NCBI GenBank assembly: GCA_021464415.1
Contig: JAKCWG010000953.1
Location: 310,001 to 374,000 of the forward strand
DNA length: 64,000 bases
Source: Lonicera japonica
Lineage: Eukaryota > Streptophyta > Magnoliopsida > Dipsacales > Caprifoliaceae
Direction of reading: 5' to 3'
A program made the translations under genes and the position numbers. Positions 1 through 10,449 of the stretch are shown in pieces (position 1 is the first letter of the stretch; each line of letters begins with the position of its first letter). The notes under the pieces were generated by a model. The model was not told the origin of the DNA and searched no databases. It was given only the letters and a program-made list of their open reading frames with translations.

Positions 1-2
1 TT

Positions 3-572
3 TATTCCTTCTTGTTCATATCACAAACCAGAAAATCCCCCAAAAAAATTAGAATTGGCAAATTTTCTTTAGATACCGAGGCAAAAATAGATGAGTTTAG
101 GAAAAGATATATCTCTGAGGGCACAATGTGGAGGGTAGTCAATAAGGGTGAATACATTTTTAGTCCCTTCATCCCAAATGGCATTTACCCTATCTATGTC
201 TACTTCTTTATAGAGGTTGAGCTTAGGTTGCCCTATCACCCCTTCGTTGTCTAATTTCTAAGTTTAACTCGTCTTCACATCACCCAATTATCCATCACCA
301 CTATTAAGATTATCCTAGGCGTGGCTGAGCTGAATAGGAGATTATATATGCAGCCTGGCGTGAATGTAATAAAATACTGCTACAGCCTTTCAAGGCATTC
401 TGATGGTAAATACAACATGAAGGCCCGAGCAAACTTACCGGATTTAGTGAAGGGTCTTCCAACTTCTGCTAAGGGCAGTGACTTTGACGTTGTCATTATA
501 ATAAACGTTGCGGAACCAAACCCTGTTAATGAACCAGTCCCTAAGAGGGCTGGGCACCTGGTCTACCCTTGA
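3..572 (+). pseudogene. Gypsy-type plant transposon protein fragment (Transposase_28-like), broken
   Basis: The reading frame is open at the left edge, so the 5' part lies outside the window. It runs to a stop at 570-572 with one internal stop at 252-254; both halves are in the same frame, so a single substitution broke it. The first half contains FSPFIPNGIYPIYVYFF followed by a LRLPYHPFVV segment. The second contains ITQLSITTIKIILGVAELN and then an LPDLVKGLP block. This order resembles the N-terminal region of plant 'putative gypsy type transposon' proteins (Pfam Transposase_28). A possible splice acceptor and further coding-like sequence lie at about 652-720. The family call rests on pattern resemblance only; plant mobile-domain proteins are an alternative. 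Confidence 0.45.
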
Positions 573-1518
573 CTTATACTTTAACATTTTCAAAATTTAT
601 TTATTAAAAAACTTACCGTGCTAATAATCTTGTATTTTTTTTCTTTCAACTAGTTCCACCAAGCACATCTTCAAGAGTTTGGGCTTGCGCTTCTTGAAAC
701 ATCATCAGCTCAATGCTATGATCAACCACAACGGCCCATAAAGAAAGTTCAAAGCAATAATCAGTCACACAAAGTAATGAAAAATATAAAGGAAACAAGG
801 ATTTTTATACAAGGTAGGTTCCTCTGATAGTGTTGATTCTATTCTGGCAATACGTCCTCCTTATGTGTTTGTTTGTATTAACTCAAAATGCAATAATTAG
901 AGAATATTAAGTTATTAACTTTCTCTCTCTACAATTAATTACCTCAAATTCAGGACCCTTATAATGAGTTTTCCCTCTTCTATTTATAGGTATATAATTA
1001 GGGTTACAATACTCTATTAGAGTAAACAGTAAAAAGATTTCAAATGACAAAACTTGGCTATTACTCCAACACTTTACAGGTGTCCCATTCTTGTCCACAA
1101 CCCATGTGGAGACAACCATCTTAGCTGAAGCATAACCAACTTAGCATTTGATTATGTCATCACAACCATCTTAGCATAAATTTGTCTACCTCGGCGGAGG
1201 AAAAACCATCTTTGCAAATAGCCCAATATGGGTTCTGCACTTGGGTCCCCAATGGTCCACAGTGTTGGGCCTATCTTGGTAATGGCGTAGATAATCAGCT
1301 TGCCCAATTCACACCTATAATTTTTGGGCCCCCTAAAAACTAAAAAGAGTTATGTTAAAATAATTTATTGTCCTTAAGTATAGTTAATAAAATATAATTT
1401 CGGTTAAAAAACTATAAATTTGGTTAAACAATAAAACTACTTTGACAATAGCAATCAGGATTTAAGATGACAAAAAACATCCCATTAAGTCTTTGATCAA
1501 CCATGACCTTAAGGGCTA

Positions 1519-1560
<42 letters not shown>

Positions 1561-2030
1561 GAGGTAGGCATGGATACGTTCTAAAAAAAATACAATTTAA
1601 GTTATGTTTGGCTTAGGTTCATGTAAATTTAGTTTATTGAACTCAACCCAATCCATCTCTAATAATAAAAAATACCGTAATAGTACCCCATTTTCATGGT
1701 TGGCAGGTTTGGCCACATAATAAATGTGGCATCTTCAAACTTTCATAATTAAACTCTCATAAACATTAGATTGAGGTCAGATTGGTTATATATTTAGATG
1801 GGTTGAGATAGAATTTGACACAACCTAGTCAAACCCGACCATTTACCATGGCTACACAATTCTCTCCAAAGTAAACTTGATTAAAAAAAATATTTCATGC
1901 GAATGGCTCCGGTATTACTACTATATACATAAATCATAACCACTTAACCAAACTCTGTCATAAACATTACTAAAAATTTGCATATATGGTGCTAGATACA
2001 ATATTGAGCATGCATGCTGATGGCTTGGTA
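573..2030. other. Intergenic, no gene recognised
   Basis: About 1.46 kb between the broken transposon gene and the CACTA element. The sequence is AT-rich with no long open frame on either strand. It holds one ATT microsatellite (listed separately). The stretch at 1600-1860 has a composition reminiscent of degraded hAT elements, but no terminal repeats can be paired. Confidence 0.6.
1517..1560. repeat. (ATT)n microsatellite
   Basis: About 14 uninterrupted copies of the trinucleotide TTA/ATT. Confidence 0.95.
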
Positions 2031-2044
2031 CACTACACCAGATG

Positions 2045-2260
2045 TGGTCTTGGGCGACATACTCTATTGGGTATGTCTCCTAAAACACATATTAGGAGAC
2101 ATACAGTAGTGTGTTGCCTAAGTATGTACTTAGGCGACATATAATGAAGATATGTCGCCTAAGTACTTATCTTAGGAGACATACATATAATATGTCTCAT
2201 AAGAAAATTACTCAGAAGACATACGGAGTTTATATGTCACCTAAGTAAGCTCACAAAAAA
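2045..2260. repeat. CACTA 5' subterminal repeat array
   Basis: At least eight copies of a roughly 12-bp motif (core AGGAGACATA or AGGCGACATA, and its complement TATGTCTCCTAA) in both orientations. Adjacent pairs can form hairpins. In En/Spm such motifs bind the element's DNA-binding protein. Several copies differ at the single G/C position that distinguishes GGAGAC from GGCGAC. Confidence 0.8.
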
Positions 2261-2300
2261 GTGTCGATTGTCAAAAAAGAAGAATAAAAGAGGTGTTGTT

Positions 2301-3301
2301 ATGGGAAAGAAGACGGCTTCGATTGTTCATTCCCTAGGGAGGGCGGTGCTTATCTACGACCCATGGGTGCACGGGATTCCTAATCAAGACCTTGAGGGGA
2401 GGGTGGTTTTGGACATTGGATCATGCGTGAGGGACTGAATCTCGATGGCGTAACTTAACTACAGTAACATGCCTGTGGAGTCGAGGATGATAATGTTCGA
2501 CTACTTATCGGTAAGTGCACTTTATTTTACAGACATTCTTGTTAACTTTTTTTTCGTTACTTATTATTTTTTGATTTAGACTAATGTTTCTGTTGTTTTG
2601 TTTTGTAGGAGAGCTATATCATCGATCCCAATGATGATAACCTCATTGAGTGGATCGAAACGAAGATTGCCGGGCGCTTTCGACAATGGAAGCATGACTG
2701 TAAGCAAGAGTGGGATAAAGACAAGGGCGGTCCCGTTCTGATCGAGTTCGCCCACCGCCCTGAACAGTGGGAGTCCCTTTGCGCCCACTTCAACTCTCAG
2801 TCCAATAAGGTATTTTCTTATGTTTTATTGAATTGAATTAAACTTACAATTGTTAGGATATGATTTTAACTTATATGTGTACTTAACATATATGTGTACT
2901 AGGTATTACTCATGTGGGAGATAAAAGAGAGTCGAGAAAATTAATAAATTGGTGTATAAATGTAGAATTGATTTGATGTTTAATGATTTGACATCCTAAA
3001 AATATATCTAAGGGTTAAAATTGTTTTTATTAATCATAAACAAATCTGAACCATTTATTGAGTTGAATAATATGATAAAAAAATGTTGATAAAATATATC
3101 TTATAATATAGATGTTTATGTATCTTGCAAGAAAAGGGGGCGAAAATGTCTGAGGCCCGTAAGTCAGAGAAGAAAAAGAACCACACCATTGGGAAGGTTT
3201 CGTTTGCTCACTTGGCAAAGAAGCAAAGGACCGATGGCAAAGTGGCCCCTCACTTGGAAGCCTATATGGACGCCTATTCGGCCACCGATCCCGAGGGAAC
3301 G
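2301..3301 (+). pseudogene. CACTA Transposase_24-type protein, exons 1-3 (broken)
   Basis: Three exon-like blocks: 2301-2510 (ends before GTAAGT), 2609-2809 (after TTTTGTAG, ends before GT) and about 3132-3301 (after TTGCAAG, ends before GTAAAA). Exon 1 runs from an ATG in one frame but has stops at 2436-2438 and 2451-2453. Exon 2 encodes the basic-aromatic block FRQWKHDCKQ and an EQWESLCAHF motif; exon 3 encodes KKKNHTIGKVSFAHLAKK. This order (fold-start region, R-x-WK block, RPxxWxxLC block, NHTxGxxSF block) is characteristic of plant Ptta/En/Spm transposase proteins (Pfam Transposase_24). The protein continues in the exon at 9408-9710. The two stops in exon 1 make it a likely pseudogene unless translation starts downstream. 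Confidence 0.75.
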
Positions 3302-6300
3302 GTAAAAAATTTTAAACTTTACTTTTTGGTATTATTTAGTTATGCTTACTTTATCTATATATGTACACTTTACTTTTGTATGTATCGATTTAGAAGAAAA
3401 AAGATATAAGGTTGCATTAGCACGAGTGGACCAACAATCTACCTTATAAACAATCAAATTGAACAAATGAACATGGAAAATAAAACCTCATAATAAATCA
3501 CCCGACTTCTCCCAACTATGCCTCTCATGCATTTATTTATCAAATTCATTTAGTCTTGACCTTATATTACTAATCTAATTGTAATTTTTACATTATGCTC
3601 CTTTTCTCCAATATGACACATTTTTTTATTGCATTATATTTGAAAAGGTAGAAACTAGCTAAGCACCAAATTGAGATAACTTTCTTAGTTTAGTGTTCAA
3701 CAAAATCTGTCGTTGCTTCACATCAACAATACAAAAGATATTAAGTACTTAAATTAATTTTTCTTCATGTTATGACTTGCGAGATAACACTACAAGTTCA
3801 ATGCTCTAGTCCAAACTTGACAAACCCAATTCTCTACTAATAAAATAAAGTGAAAAGACGAGAAACTTACAAAGGTGTGTCATCTGCAATGTGGATACCC
3901 GCTCATTGAATTATGTTGAAAAAATTCTTGGTATTCTTAGAGATTTTCTCATTCATCCATCTCTGTGCATCATATCAAGATTCAAGCGCTTCCCAGTGCT
4001 GAACCCCTTTTTCCATTGGCCTGGCCTGGTCCGTTGTCCCGCTTTCGTGAGGCTCTATATACACTAATTAGTTTGTGCCAATCCTCTATATACACAAAGT
4101 AGTAAGTGACCTCCCTATTCTTTATATACAATTGTAGCTTGGTTGAAATTTAAAGGTGAACTCTAATCAGTCTTTGTTTTTCCCCACCAATTTCCAATCA
4201 TTTCTACTAAGTTGATTATGATAAGTCTAGCCAAATATTACAAGAATAAATGATGTGAGTATTGAAAAGAGAAGAAACCTTTAAGTAAGTTGTTTCAAGA
4301 ACATAACCCTATTCCCTTTAAATCTCCTAGCCAACGTTAGCCCTGCAAACAAATAACATACAGGTGATTAACATTTCTACCACAACATTCATTTTTAGCT
4401 CTTATAGAATAAAACAAAAGCAGATAGAACCATTCAACCGCATCAAAAGCAGATAGAAAATTTTGTCTTTCTACCGGTAATAATTAATCACAAGAAATCA
4501 ACATTTAATTTTTCCTAACATGTTTTATAAGAGAGAAAATACTTTATTTCATAAGAAATCAAAATAATTAAACCATGATAATTAATCATAATCAAAACAA
4601 AAAAAATTGCCCACCATATCTTCCAGTGAAGTTGTAGCTAGTCTTCAAATTTTTACCATTGAGAGAGTGAGAAATCCACATCAAATCAATGTATGTATTG
4701 TTTCTGCATTAAAGCAAGGAAATAAATAAAAAAAAAGGACCAAAAAAGATCTAAATCTTAATGTTAAAATGAAGATGACAGTCCATACAACCAAAAAAAG
4801 TTAATTAAATTATTTTCTGCTTTTCCTTCACTCATTAAGGTCCACCCTTGACTACCTAAAACCTTGAGATTATTTACTCTAAGCTTAGAGTACACAGCTA
4901 AAACACAAATCATTGGTAAACTTGCAAAAGGCAACAAATACATCTATTTGCAATTCTACTCACTAATTTCCTTCCACACTAATTATTTTCCTTTATATTA
5001 ATTTATATATGGAATTGAGATTCTTGACTCTCTTGCAATATTCAGTATATGTTTTTGTTAGTAACAACGAACAAGTGAGATATGAGTCCAACTATAAAAT
5101 CATTAAAAAAAATTACAAATGAAAAGGTTCACATATTCCCATATCTAAAAGCTCCAATTATATCTTGTAAACACCTTCTAAATACATGCTGATCATTAAA
5201 CTGAGTGATCAACAATCAATGCAAATAACATAAGTCAAAGGATAATTGTTCGAAACTAAAATAACATGTAATAAAATAGACAGTTTGAATAGTAATCAGC
5301 AGTAATGATACAAAATAGGTATACTATACACTTATACGCATATATAAATGAAAAAGGGAAACATAATTTAAACCAAGAGATACAAAATAACACAATTTTT
5401 AGTTGATACCAACAAACATGCGATTCATGAACAACTTAATAAAGGTCTTGTTTCCGTGTGAACACTCTAAAGCTGCTAACCCGGTTTATAAGCTCAACTT
5501 TGAAGTGCAAATTGGAGGGAATATTTTTTCTTGTAGTTTCTAGTTTTTATATTTTTTTTCTTGAAGTGCATTTTTAATTTATATTTCTTACCAAACCATC
5601 ATATATATTGGTGAAATATGCAGCCAAATAATTTTCCAGATAAAATACACAATACAGTAGTAATTGAAGTTCAGTAGTTTTTGGAGGAACCAATTTAACC
5701 TTACTTCTTTTTTTTTTGTGGTTTTGGTCTCTGGGGAGGGCCAAGTTGTTTCCCACCTCTTTGTAATTTTTTTTGTTATTAATGGCATGGCACTAGTCCT
5801 CCTGGGAGGTTTCTTCTATTTTGCCTACATGCTTCATATATTTCCCAACTGTAACATTAAAGGTACCTTAAAATTAAATTTCATAAATATCATACCGATA
5901 AAATAAACAGTATATATAATTGTTTATGTAGCTACGCAAACACGAGCACAATACAATTCCAGTAGATTTCATCAGGGTAGTCTAAGTAAATGAATAATTC
6001 ACCAGCACCTAAAGTTATATTAAACCTCAAATATGTATGGGCATTCAAAAAGTTGCAAAATGCGTATATATAGATACATACTTACACTAAGAGTTACTTT
6101 GAACAAAAGGTTTATGTCAAGAGTGCAATTTTTTGCGGTTGACTAATACACAAATAGAAATACGTATGCATATAAATGTATACACACTAGAATAATCAAC
6201 TAGAGCCATTGATTATTAGAGGACCAAAGAATCGATCGGGTGGACCTTCTTTTACTTATTTATTTATTTATTTATTTAAATGAGCCTGTAACTTTCTAGC

Positions 6301-6700
6301 ATAATTGTAGAGCTAACTAGGAATTAAGAATGGAAGAATTAGGAGGTTCAATTTCTTGTAATTGAGAAAATACCAACAGAAATGATGCATTATATTATAT
6401 ATGTATATATATATATGTATGTATATACATATATTATATTTGGTACTCTTTGATTATGTATATATATGTATGTATGCCTTATTGCTTGTTTGGTTGCATA
6501 TCTTGTGGTTTAGTAGAGTTAGATTGCCTATGTTTGTTTGGTTTAGTATAGTCACTTATCTGGTAGTCAAAGCATGAGACACATACACATGTTTGGTTTG
6601 GTTTGAATATAAACAAGCATGAGTTATAGCTACTGACTAGAGATGTGTAATTCGTGGATGCATTAAAGCTTAGTTTAGTTTGTTTACTTTGTTTGGTTCA
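3302..6700. other. CACTA intron, left part; no coding signal
   Basis: AT-rich sequence between the splice donor at 3302 and the nested LTR. No frame longer than about 80 codons looks real on either strand. Contains (TTTA)n at about 6250-6280 and a TATG/TA-rich stretch at 6390-6470. The segment 6480-6620 repeats TTTGGTTTAGTA-like words several times, possibly a MITE remnant. The intron is far too long for a CACTA gene, so older insertions may be hidden here. Confidence 0.5.
6390..6470. repeat. TA/TATG-rich microsatellite
   Basis: Alternating TATA, TATG and CATA words including (TA)n runs; about 80 bp. Confidence 0.8.
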
Positions 6701-9199
6701 TGTAACACCCGGTTTTCTTATCTCTTGCAAATCACGACCCATATCGCGTATAAGTCACAACCGGGCTCTGGATGGCCAAATTGAGCTCTGGAAAGGTTGG
6801 CATGGTTTGGAAACTTCCAACAAGTCATATTAATATATTTAAGTGTGTTATAATGACCATAAGTTGTTTCGGGTGGCTCGGACGGAAATCGGCTCGAAAA
6901 TCACAAGTTTCGACCCTACGCGATTAATGATTTTTACCCGACTTTGGAAGACCATAACTTCTTCATCCGAACTCCAAATGAGTCCCCGTTTTCGGCCACA
7001 TCTTCATTTTAATGCCCTCTACAACTTTAGTGTTTGGAAGAGACCCAATTCGAACTCCTTGATGCCCAAAAGTGCGTGTGAAGTCGGGCTGTTAACCAAA
7101 AACTGAATGAGGCATAAATTACCTCATGTAGTCGACTTCATGAACAGTGGGGAGTCGACTACATCGCGCTGGACAGGTTTTTTATATATTTCTTCTTCTC
7201 CTTTCATCCTCATTTCACCCCACCATTGGAGAGCCTTTAGAGAGAGAAGTGAGGAGGGATTTGAGGGGAAATTGAGAGATATATCTATGTGTATTATTCC
7301 CCACCAAACTAACATCATCACCATCATCTCCATCATCATCTTCATCTCCTCCTTCACCTCCATCCACCATAGTTAGGGTTTTTGTGCTTAAATTGGGGAT
7401 CCTCGCATCTACGCGGTTTTGGCTCGATTCTTCCGCAATACTTCGAGGGATTGACCCTCTTAAGGTGGGAACAATAGTATTTAAAATTCTTTTCAACTTA
7501 TTATAACATATTTACACCAAATCAAGCAAAACCTAGGTTTTCTACTCAAAGTTGCATATGCATGGGGCTTGGGTCAATTTCTTTGGATAATTTTGATATA
7601 TTTGCATCATATATGACATCAATAACTATTTTAGACAAAAAGCCCTAATTTGAAATGATTTATGAGAAAGTTTGGTATATAACCTTCAAGTACGCATATG
7701 AGTATATACGCTAAGCTTTGACACGCTTATGTATGATGTCATATATGGGATTTAAAGTGTATTTTGGATAAAGTTACATATAGTGGTGGTATTGTTGTTG
7801 TATTTTAAGCTATGAACTACATTTATGAGATTTTCTACTTACCTAGCCAGTCCGTAAGTATGCTGGTCAAATACATATATATGTTTTGAATAAATAAAGT
7901 CTTTAAATCATAATGGGAGGCTAATTGGGAACTCGTATACATTGTTTGATTGTGTTAGACTTGGCTTGGGGCCAAATTGATGAAAACATATGAAACCTCC
8001 CTAAACTGATGATTTTCTGGTTTCTTTTACTAATTGACGGACTTGGCGGATCTTGTTTGAGTTGAACAACAATACCACTACAGATTTTCAGGCGTATTGG
8101 CCTACACACTTCATATACTTTATGTTCAGCTTGTATTCGGATATTCTTGATTATATTATATTCTTTGATGAGATGATTTCTGTGATTTCATATCGGATGG
8201 CCACACCGTTCATACTAGATAGTTGGTGATTACTGGTAGCGTATAGCCTTGGTGGCTACGTGAGTATTATTGTAGCGTGCGCCTTTATGGCGGCGTGAGG
8301 TAGCGTATGCCCGTGTGGCTGCGTGAGGTAGCGTCTAGGTGGACCTGGTAGGTGGTCCCTGCCTTGGGCAGAAGAAACCGAGTTGCCGGCTATCTCTGTG
8401 CACAGTAGATTTATGAAAATCCTAGACGTGAGTTGATACATGTGATTGATGTGATAGATCTAGTCGCGGTGTTATGGCATATACAGTATGATGATGTATA
8501 CATAGATTTTCTTGTACTTTGGGTCGGGGGCATTATATATACATTTCACGAAAGGTTTCCGTGCATTAGCTGCTTCACATGTGTATGTTTATTTATATTT
8601 GTATATACAAAGAGAAATGTGAATTATTACCGAGAAGGAGCTTATAAACTAAATTTACTTTCATTAAATTGCATCGCATGGCATGCATGATTTTTAACCT
8701 ATTTTCTATACGAACCCTTATAGTTCCCACTGAGCCCGTTTGGCTCACTCCCATTTTCCAAACCAGGTTTTGCAGGTATTACCCGGGGAATGGTACGCCA
8801 TCGAGTCTAGATAGCTCTGAAGATTGGATTACCAAAGTCGTTGGGAAACGACTTGTGTACTAGTTGTTTAGTAAATATTTGTTTATGTATTGTAATGATG
8901 TATTTTGAGATAAGGCTTATTAAGATTGGGACTTCAGTTGAGGCTTTGTATGAATAATTTTCTTTAAATGTGGAGTATGTACTGAATATGAATTGTATGT
9001 AAATTCTAACAGGTTTTGGTATTGCTTTATAAATAAACTCCACGTGCCAAAAATTTCTTTTAAAATGATTTTATTACTTAAACATGTTTATGGTATAAAA
9101 TTCTAAGTTTTACACCTGATCACCCGTCGTCGCGTACGACTTCGTGGCTAACCGGGTCCCGGAGGAGAATTCCTTTAAACGGGATTTCGGGGCGTCACA
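6701..9199 (+). mobile_element. Ty3/gypsy-type solo LTR (2,499 bp), TSD GTTCA
   Basis: Begins TGTAACACCCGG and ends GGGGCGTCACA, with identical 5-bp duplications GTTCA at 6696-6700 and 9200-9204. No internal coding region remains, so it is a solo LTR left by LTR-LTR recombination. The promoter side has two GTCGAC-centred dyads (7125-7142 and around 7156) followed by a TATA box at about 7180-7189. A splice-like and hairpin-rich transcribed part follows, with three 28-36-bp hairpin units at 8236-8327. The last 100 bp carry a CGTCGCGTACGAC motif shared with the sister LTRs at 21567 and 26453. Long LTRs with TGTAACACC ends suggest a Tekay/Del-like chromovirus; that clade call is inference. Confidence 0.93.
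7179..7192 (+). promoter_or_regulatory. LTR TATA box with upstream GTCGAC dyads
   Basis: TTTTTATATATTTC lies about 20-25 bp downstream of the second GTCGAC dyad. The same arrangement (dyads, then GGTTTTTTATATAT, then a CT-rich leader) is found in the LTRs at 22069 and 26982, which supports it as the promoter. Confidence 0.65.
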
Positions 9200-9407
9200 G
9201 TTCATTTGTAAATTATAAATGTTTTCTTTTATTGCAATAAATTGTGAAGAGATGTTAACTGTTATTTTCGTGACGTTTATTTATGAATTTTGTTTGATGT
9301 TGAGTTCAATTATTTCGATTTGGATTGTAATTTCAATTTCAGCATTGGTACATTCTCTTTTAACTTTTAACCTGTACATTTTACTTATATGTTATTGTTA
9401 TTTGCAG

Positions 9408-9710
9408 GCGAGAGTGAGAGCCGCCACCGATGAGGCCATGGCGAAGATAATGGCTGATCGGCCTGCCACCGAGGAAGGATCGGTGTGTTCGATCCAACTC
9501 CTTCTTGACAAAGAGATTCGTATCATAGAGAGTAAGATCAGTTCTTCGAGAGGGATTATGATCCGAGGCTTTGGGAGCTCTGTCGTCAGGGAGCTGAAGA
9601 AGAGAGGTCCTATGGAGCCGGTGCAGATAAACCTCCAGATGGCGGCACGGATAGAGCAACAAGATGCAAGGATCGCGGAGCTTGAGGCGCGACAGAAAGC
9701 AGAGCTTGAG
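9408..9710 (+). pseudogene. CACTA Transposase_24-type protein, C-terminal coiled-coil exon
   Basis: Follows the acceptor TTATTTGCAG and reads without stops to a GT at 9711. It encodes ARVRAATDEAMAKI, then a variable middle part, and ends in a charged coiled-coil (ARIEQQDARIAELEARQKAE). The upstream exon ends in a DPEGT segment, which fits the usual junction between the NHTxG block and the C-terminal coil of Transposase_24 proteins. The exon is intact in itself, but the gene is broken upstream by stops in exon 1. Confidence 0.7.
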
Positions 9711-9950
9711 GTTAGGAGACATACGATACTTGTATGTCGTTTAATTTATTGACTTAGGAGACATACTCTATTGCTTATGTCTCCTAAGTGAACCACTTAA
9801 GCAACATACTATATTTGTATGTCGCGTAAGATGTTAGGCAACACCACTTATCCGACACCACTTAAGCGACATACCCTATGTCTCCTAAGGCTTAGGCGAC
9901 GTACATCTACTCTTAGGAGACATAATTTGTATGTCTCTTAAGTGTCTGTT
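9711..9950. repeat. CACTA 3' subterminal repeat array
   Basis: Ten or so copies of AGGAGACATAC, TATGTCTCCTAA and CTTAAGCGACATA in both orientations, matching the array at 2045-2260. It starts immediately after the last coding exon, as expected for the 3' subterminal region of a CACTA element. Confidence 0.8.
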
Positions 9951-9954
9951 TCAG

Positions 9955-10002
9955 GTAGAGGTAGCCCAACTGGTAAGCCAGAGGTCACAAGTTTGAATCA
10001 TA
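9955..10002 (+). repeat. tRNA-like A box / B box pair, possible degraded SINE head
   Basis: TAGCCCAACTGG at 9962-9973 matches the RNA polymerase III A-box consensus TRGCNNARYNGG at every position. AAGTTTGAATCA at 9989-10000 is a near match to the B box GGTTCRANYCC. Spacing is shorter than in a tRNA and no cloverleaf forms, so this looks like the 5' head of a tRNA-derived SINE with an internal deletion. No poly-A or SINE tail is recognised downstream, and the sites could be chance. Confidence 0.35.
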
Positions 10003-10005
10003 TTA

Positions 10006-10449
10006 TTGTACTTTAAAGAAATATTGCACATGTAAAGTGTTTTATGAATTCTAACATTCGTACAATAATATTCTTAGTATTTCTTTACGGTAAAACATAT
10101 AATGATATTTTGTCAAAAGGTAATTGAATGTACTATTCATGCTTAAATTAAATCTTAATTTACGGGGCAATAGAAGTAACTTGCAAATTTTGTATACATA
10201 CTAAACCCCATGTATGTTTAATATAGGGTATTCTCAAATGCTCCCACCTAAGCATTCTTCTCACCTTAATTATAGGAAACTTTAAACACACCCCATTATA
10301 TTTTGTAAAATTTTTAAACTTGCCTCACCTTTATTTCACGTAACAAAGAGTGCATAACAAATTCACAAAAATCATCTTTAAATATTTAATTAATTACAGA
10401 CCATGAACAATTAGTTCAACTATTTATACTCTAAAATGGAAAAGCTATA
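10006..10449. other. Intergenic, nothing recognised
   Basis: About 440 bp of AT-rich sequence with no frame, repeat or terminal motif that I can support. Confidence 0.6.

Larger units (their letters stand above)
2031..9955 (+). mobile_element. CACTA (En/Spm-type) DNA transposon, 3' terminus not found, carries a nested solo LTR
   Basis: The left end begins CACTACACCA, the typical plant CACTA terminus. It is followed within 30 bp by an array of short motifs in both orientations (GGAGACATAC, TATGTCTCCTAA, GGCGACATA), the subterminal repeat structure expected for transposase binding. A second array of the same motifs occurs at 9711-9950. Between them are exons of a Transposase_24-type protein, and the large intron holds a 2.5-kb solo LTR. 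No TAGTG end matching the left terminus is visible near 9950-10050, so the right boundary is approximate. Without the LTR the element would be about 5.4 kb. Confidence 0.75.

Noticed and set aside
6843..7496. Several 80-90 codon frames on both strands at the start of the solo LTR
   Set aside because: They lie in LTR promoter and leader sequence, are not conserved as proteins in the sister LTRs and contain the palindromes and TATA box.
9381..9722. 113-codon frame on the minus strand
   Set aside because: Shadow of the CACTA C-terminal exon, which has the recognisable coiled-coil on the plus strand.
9955..10002. A true tRNA gene
   Set aside because: Box spacing is too short, no acceptor or anticodon stem can be drawn.
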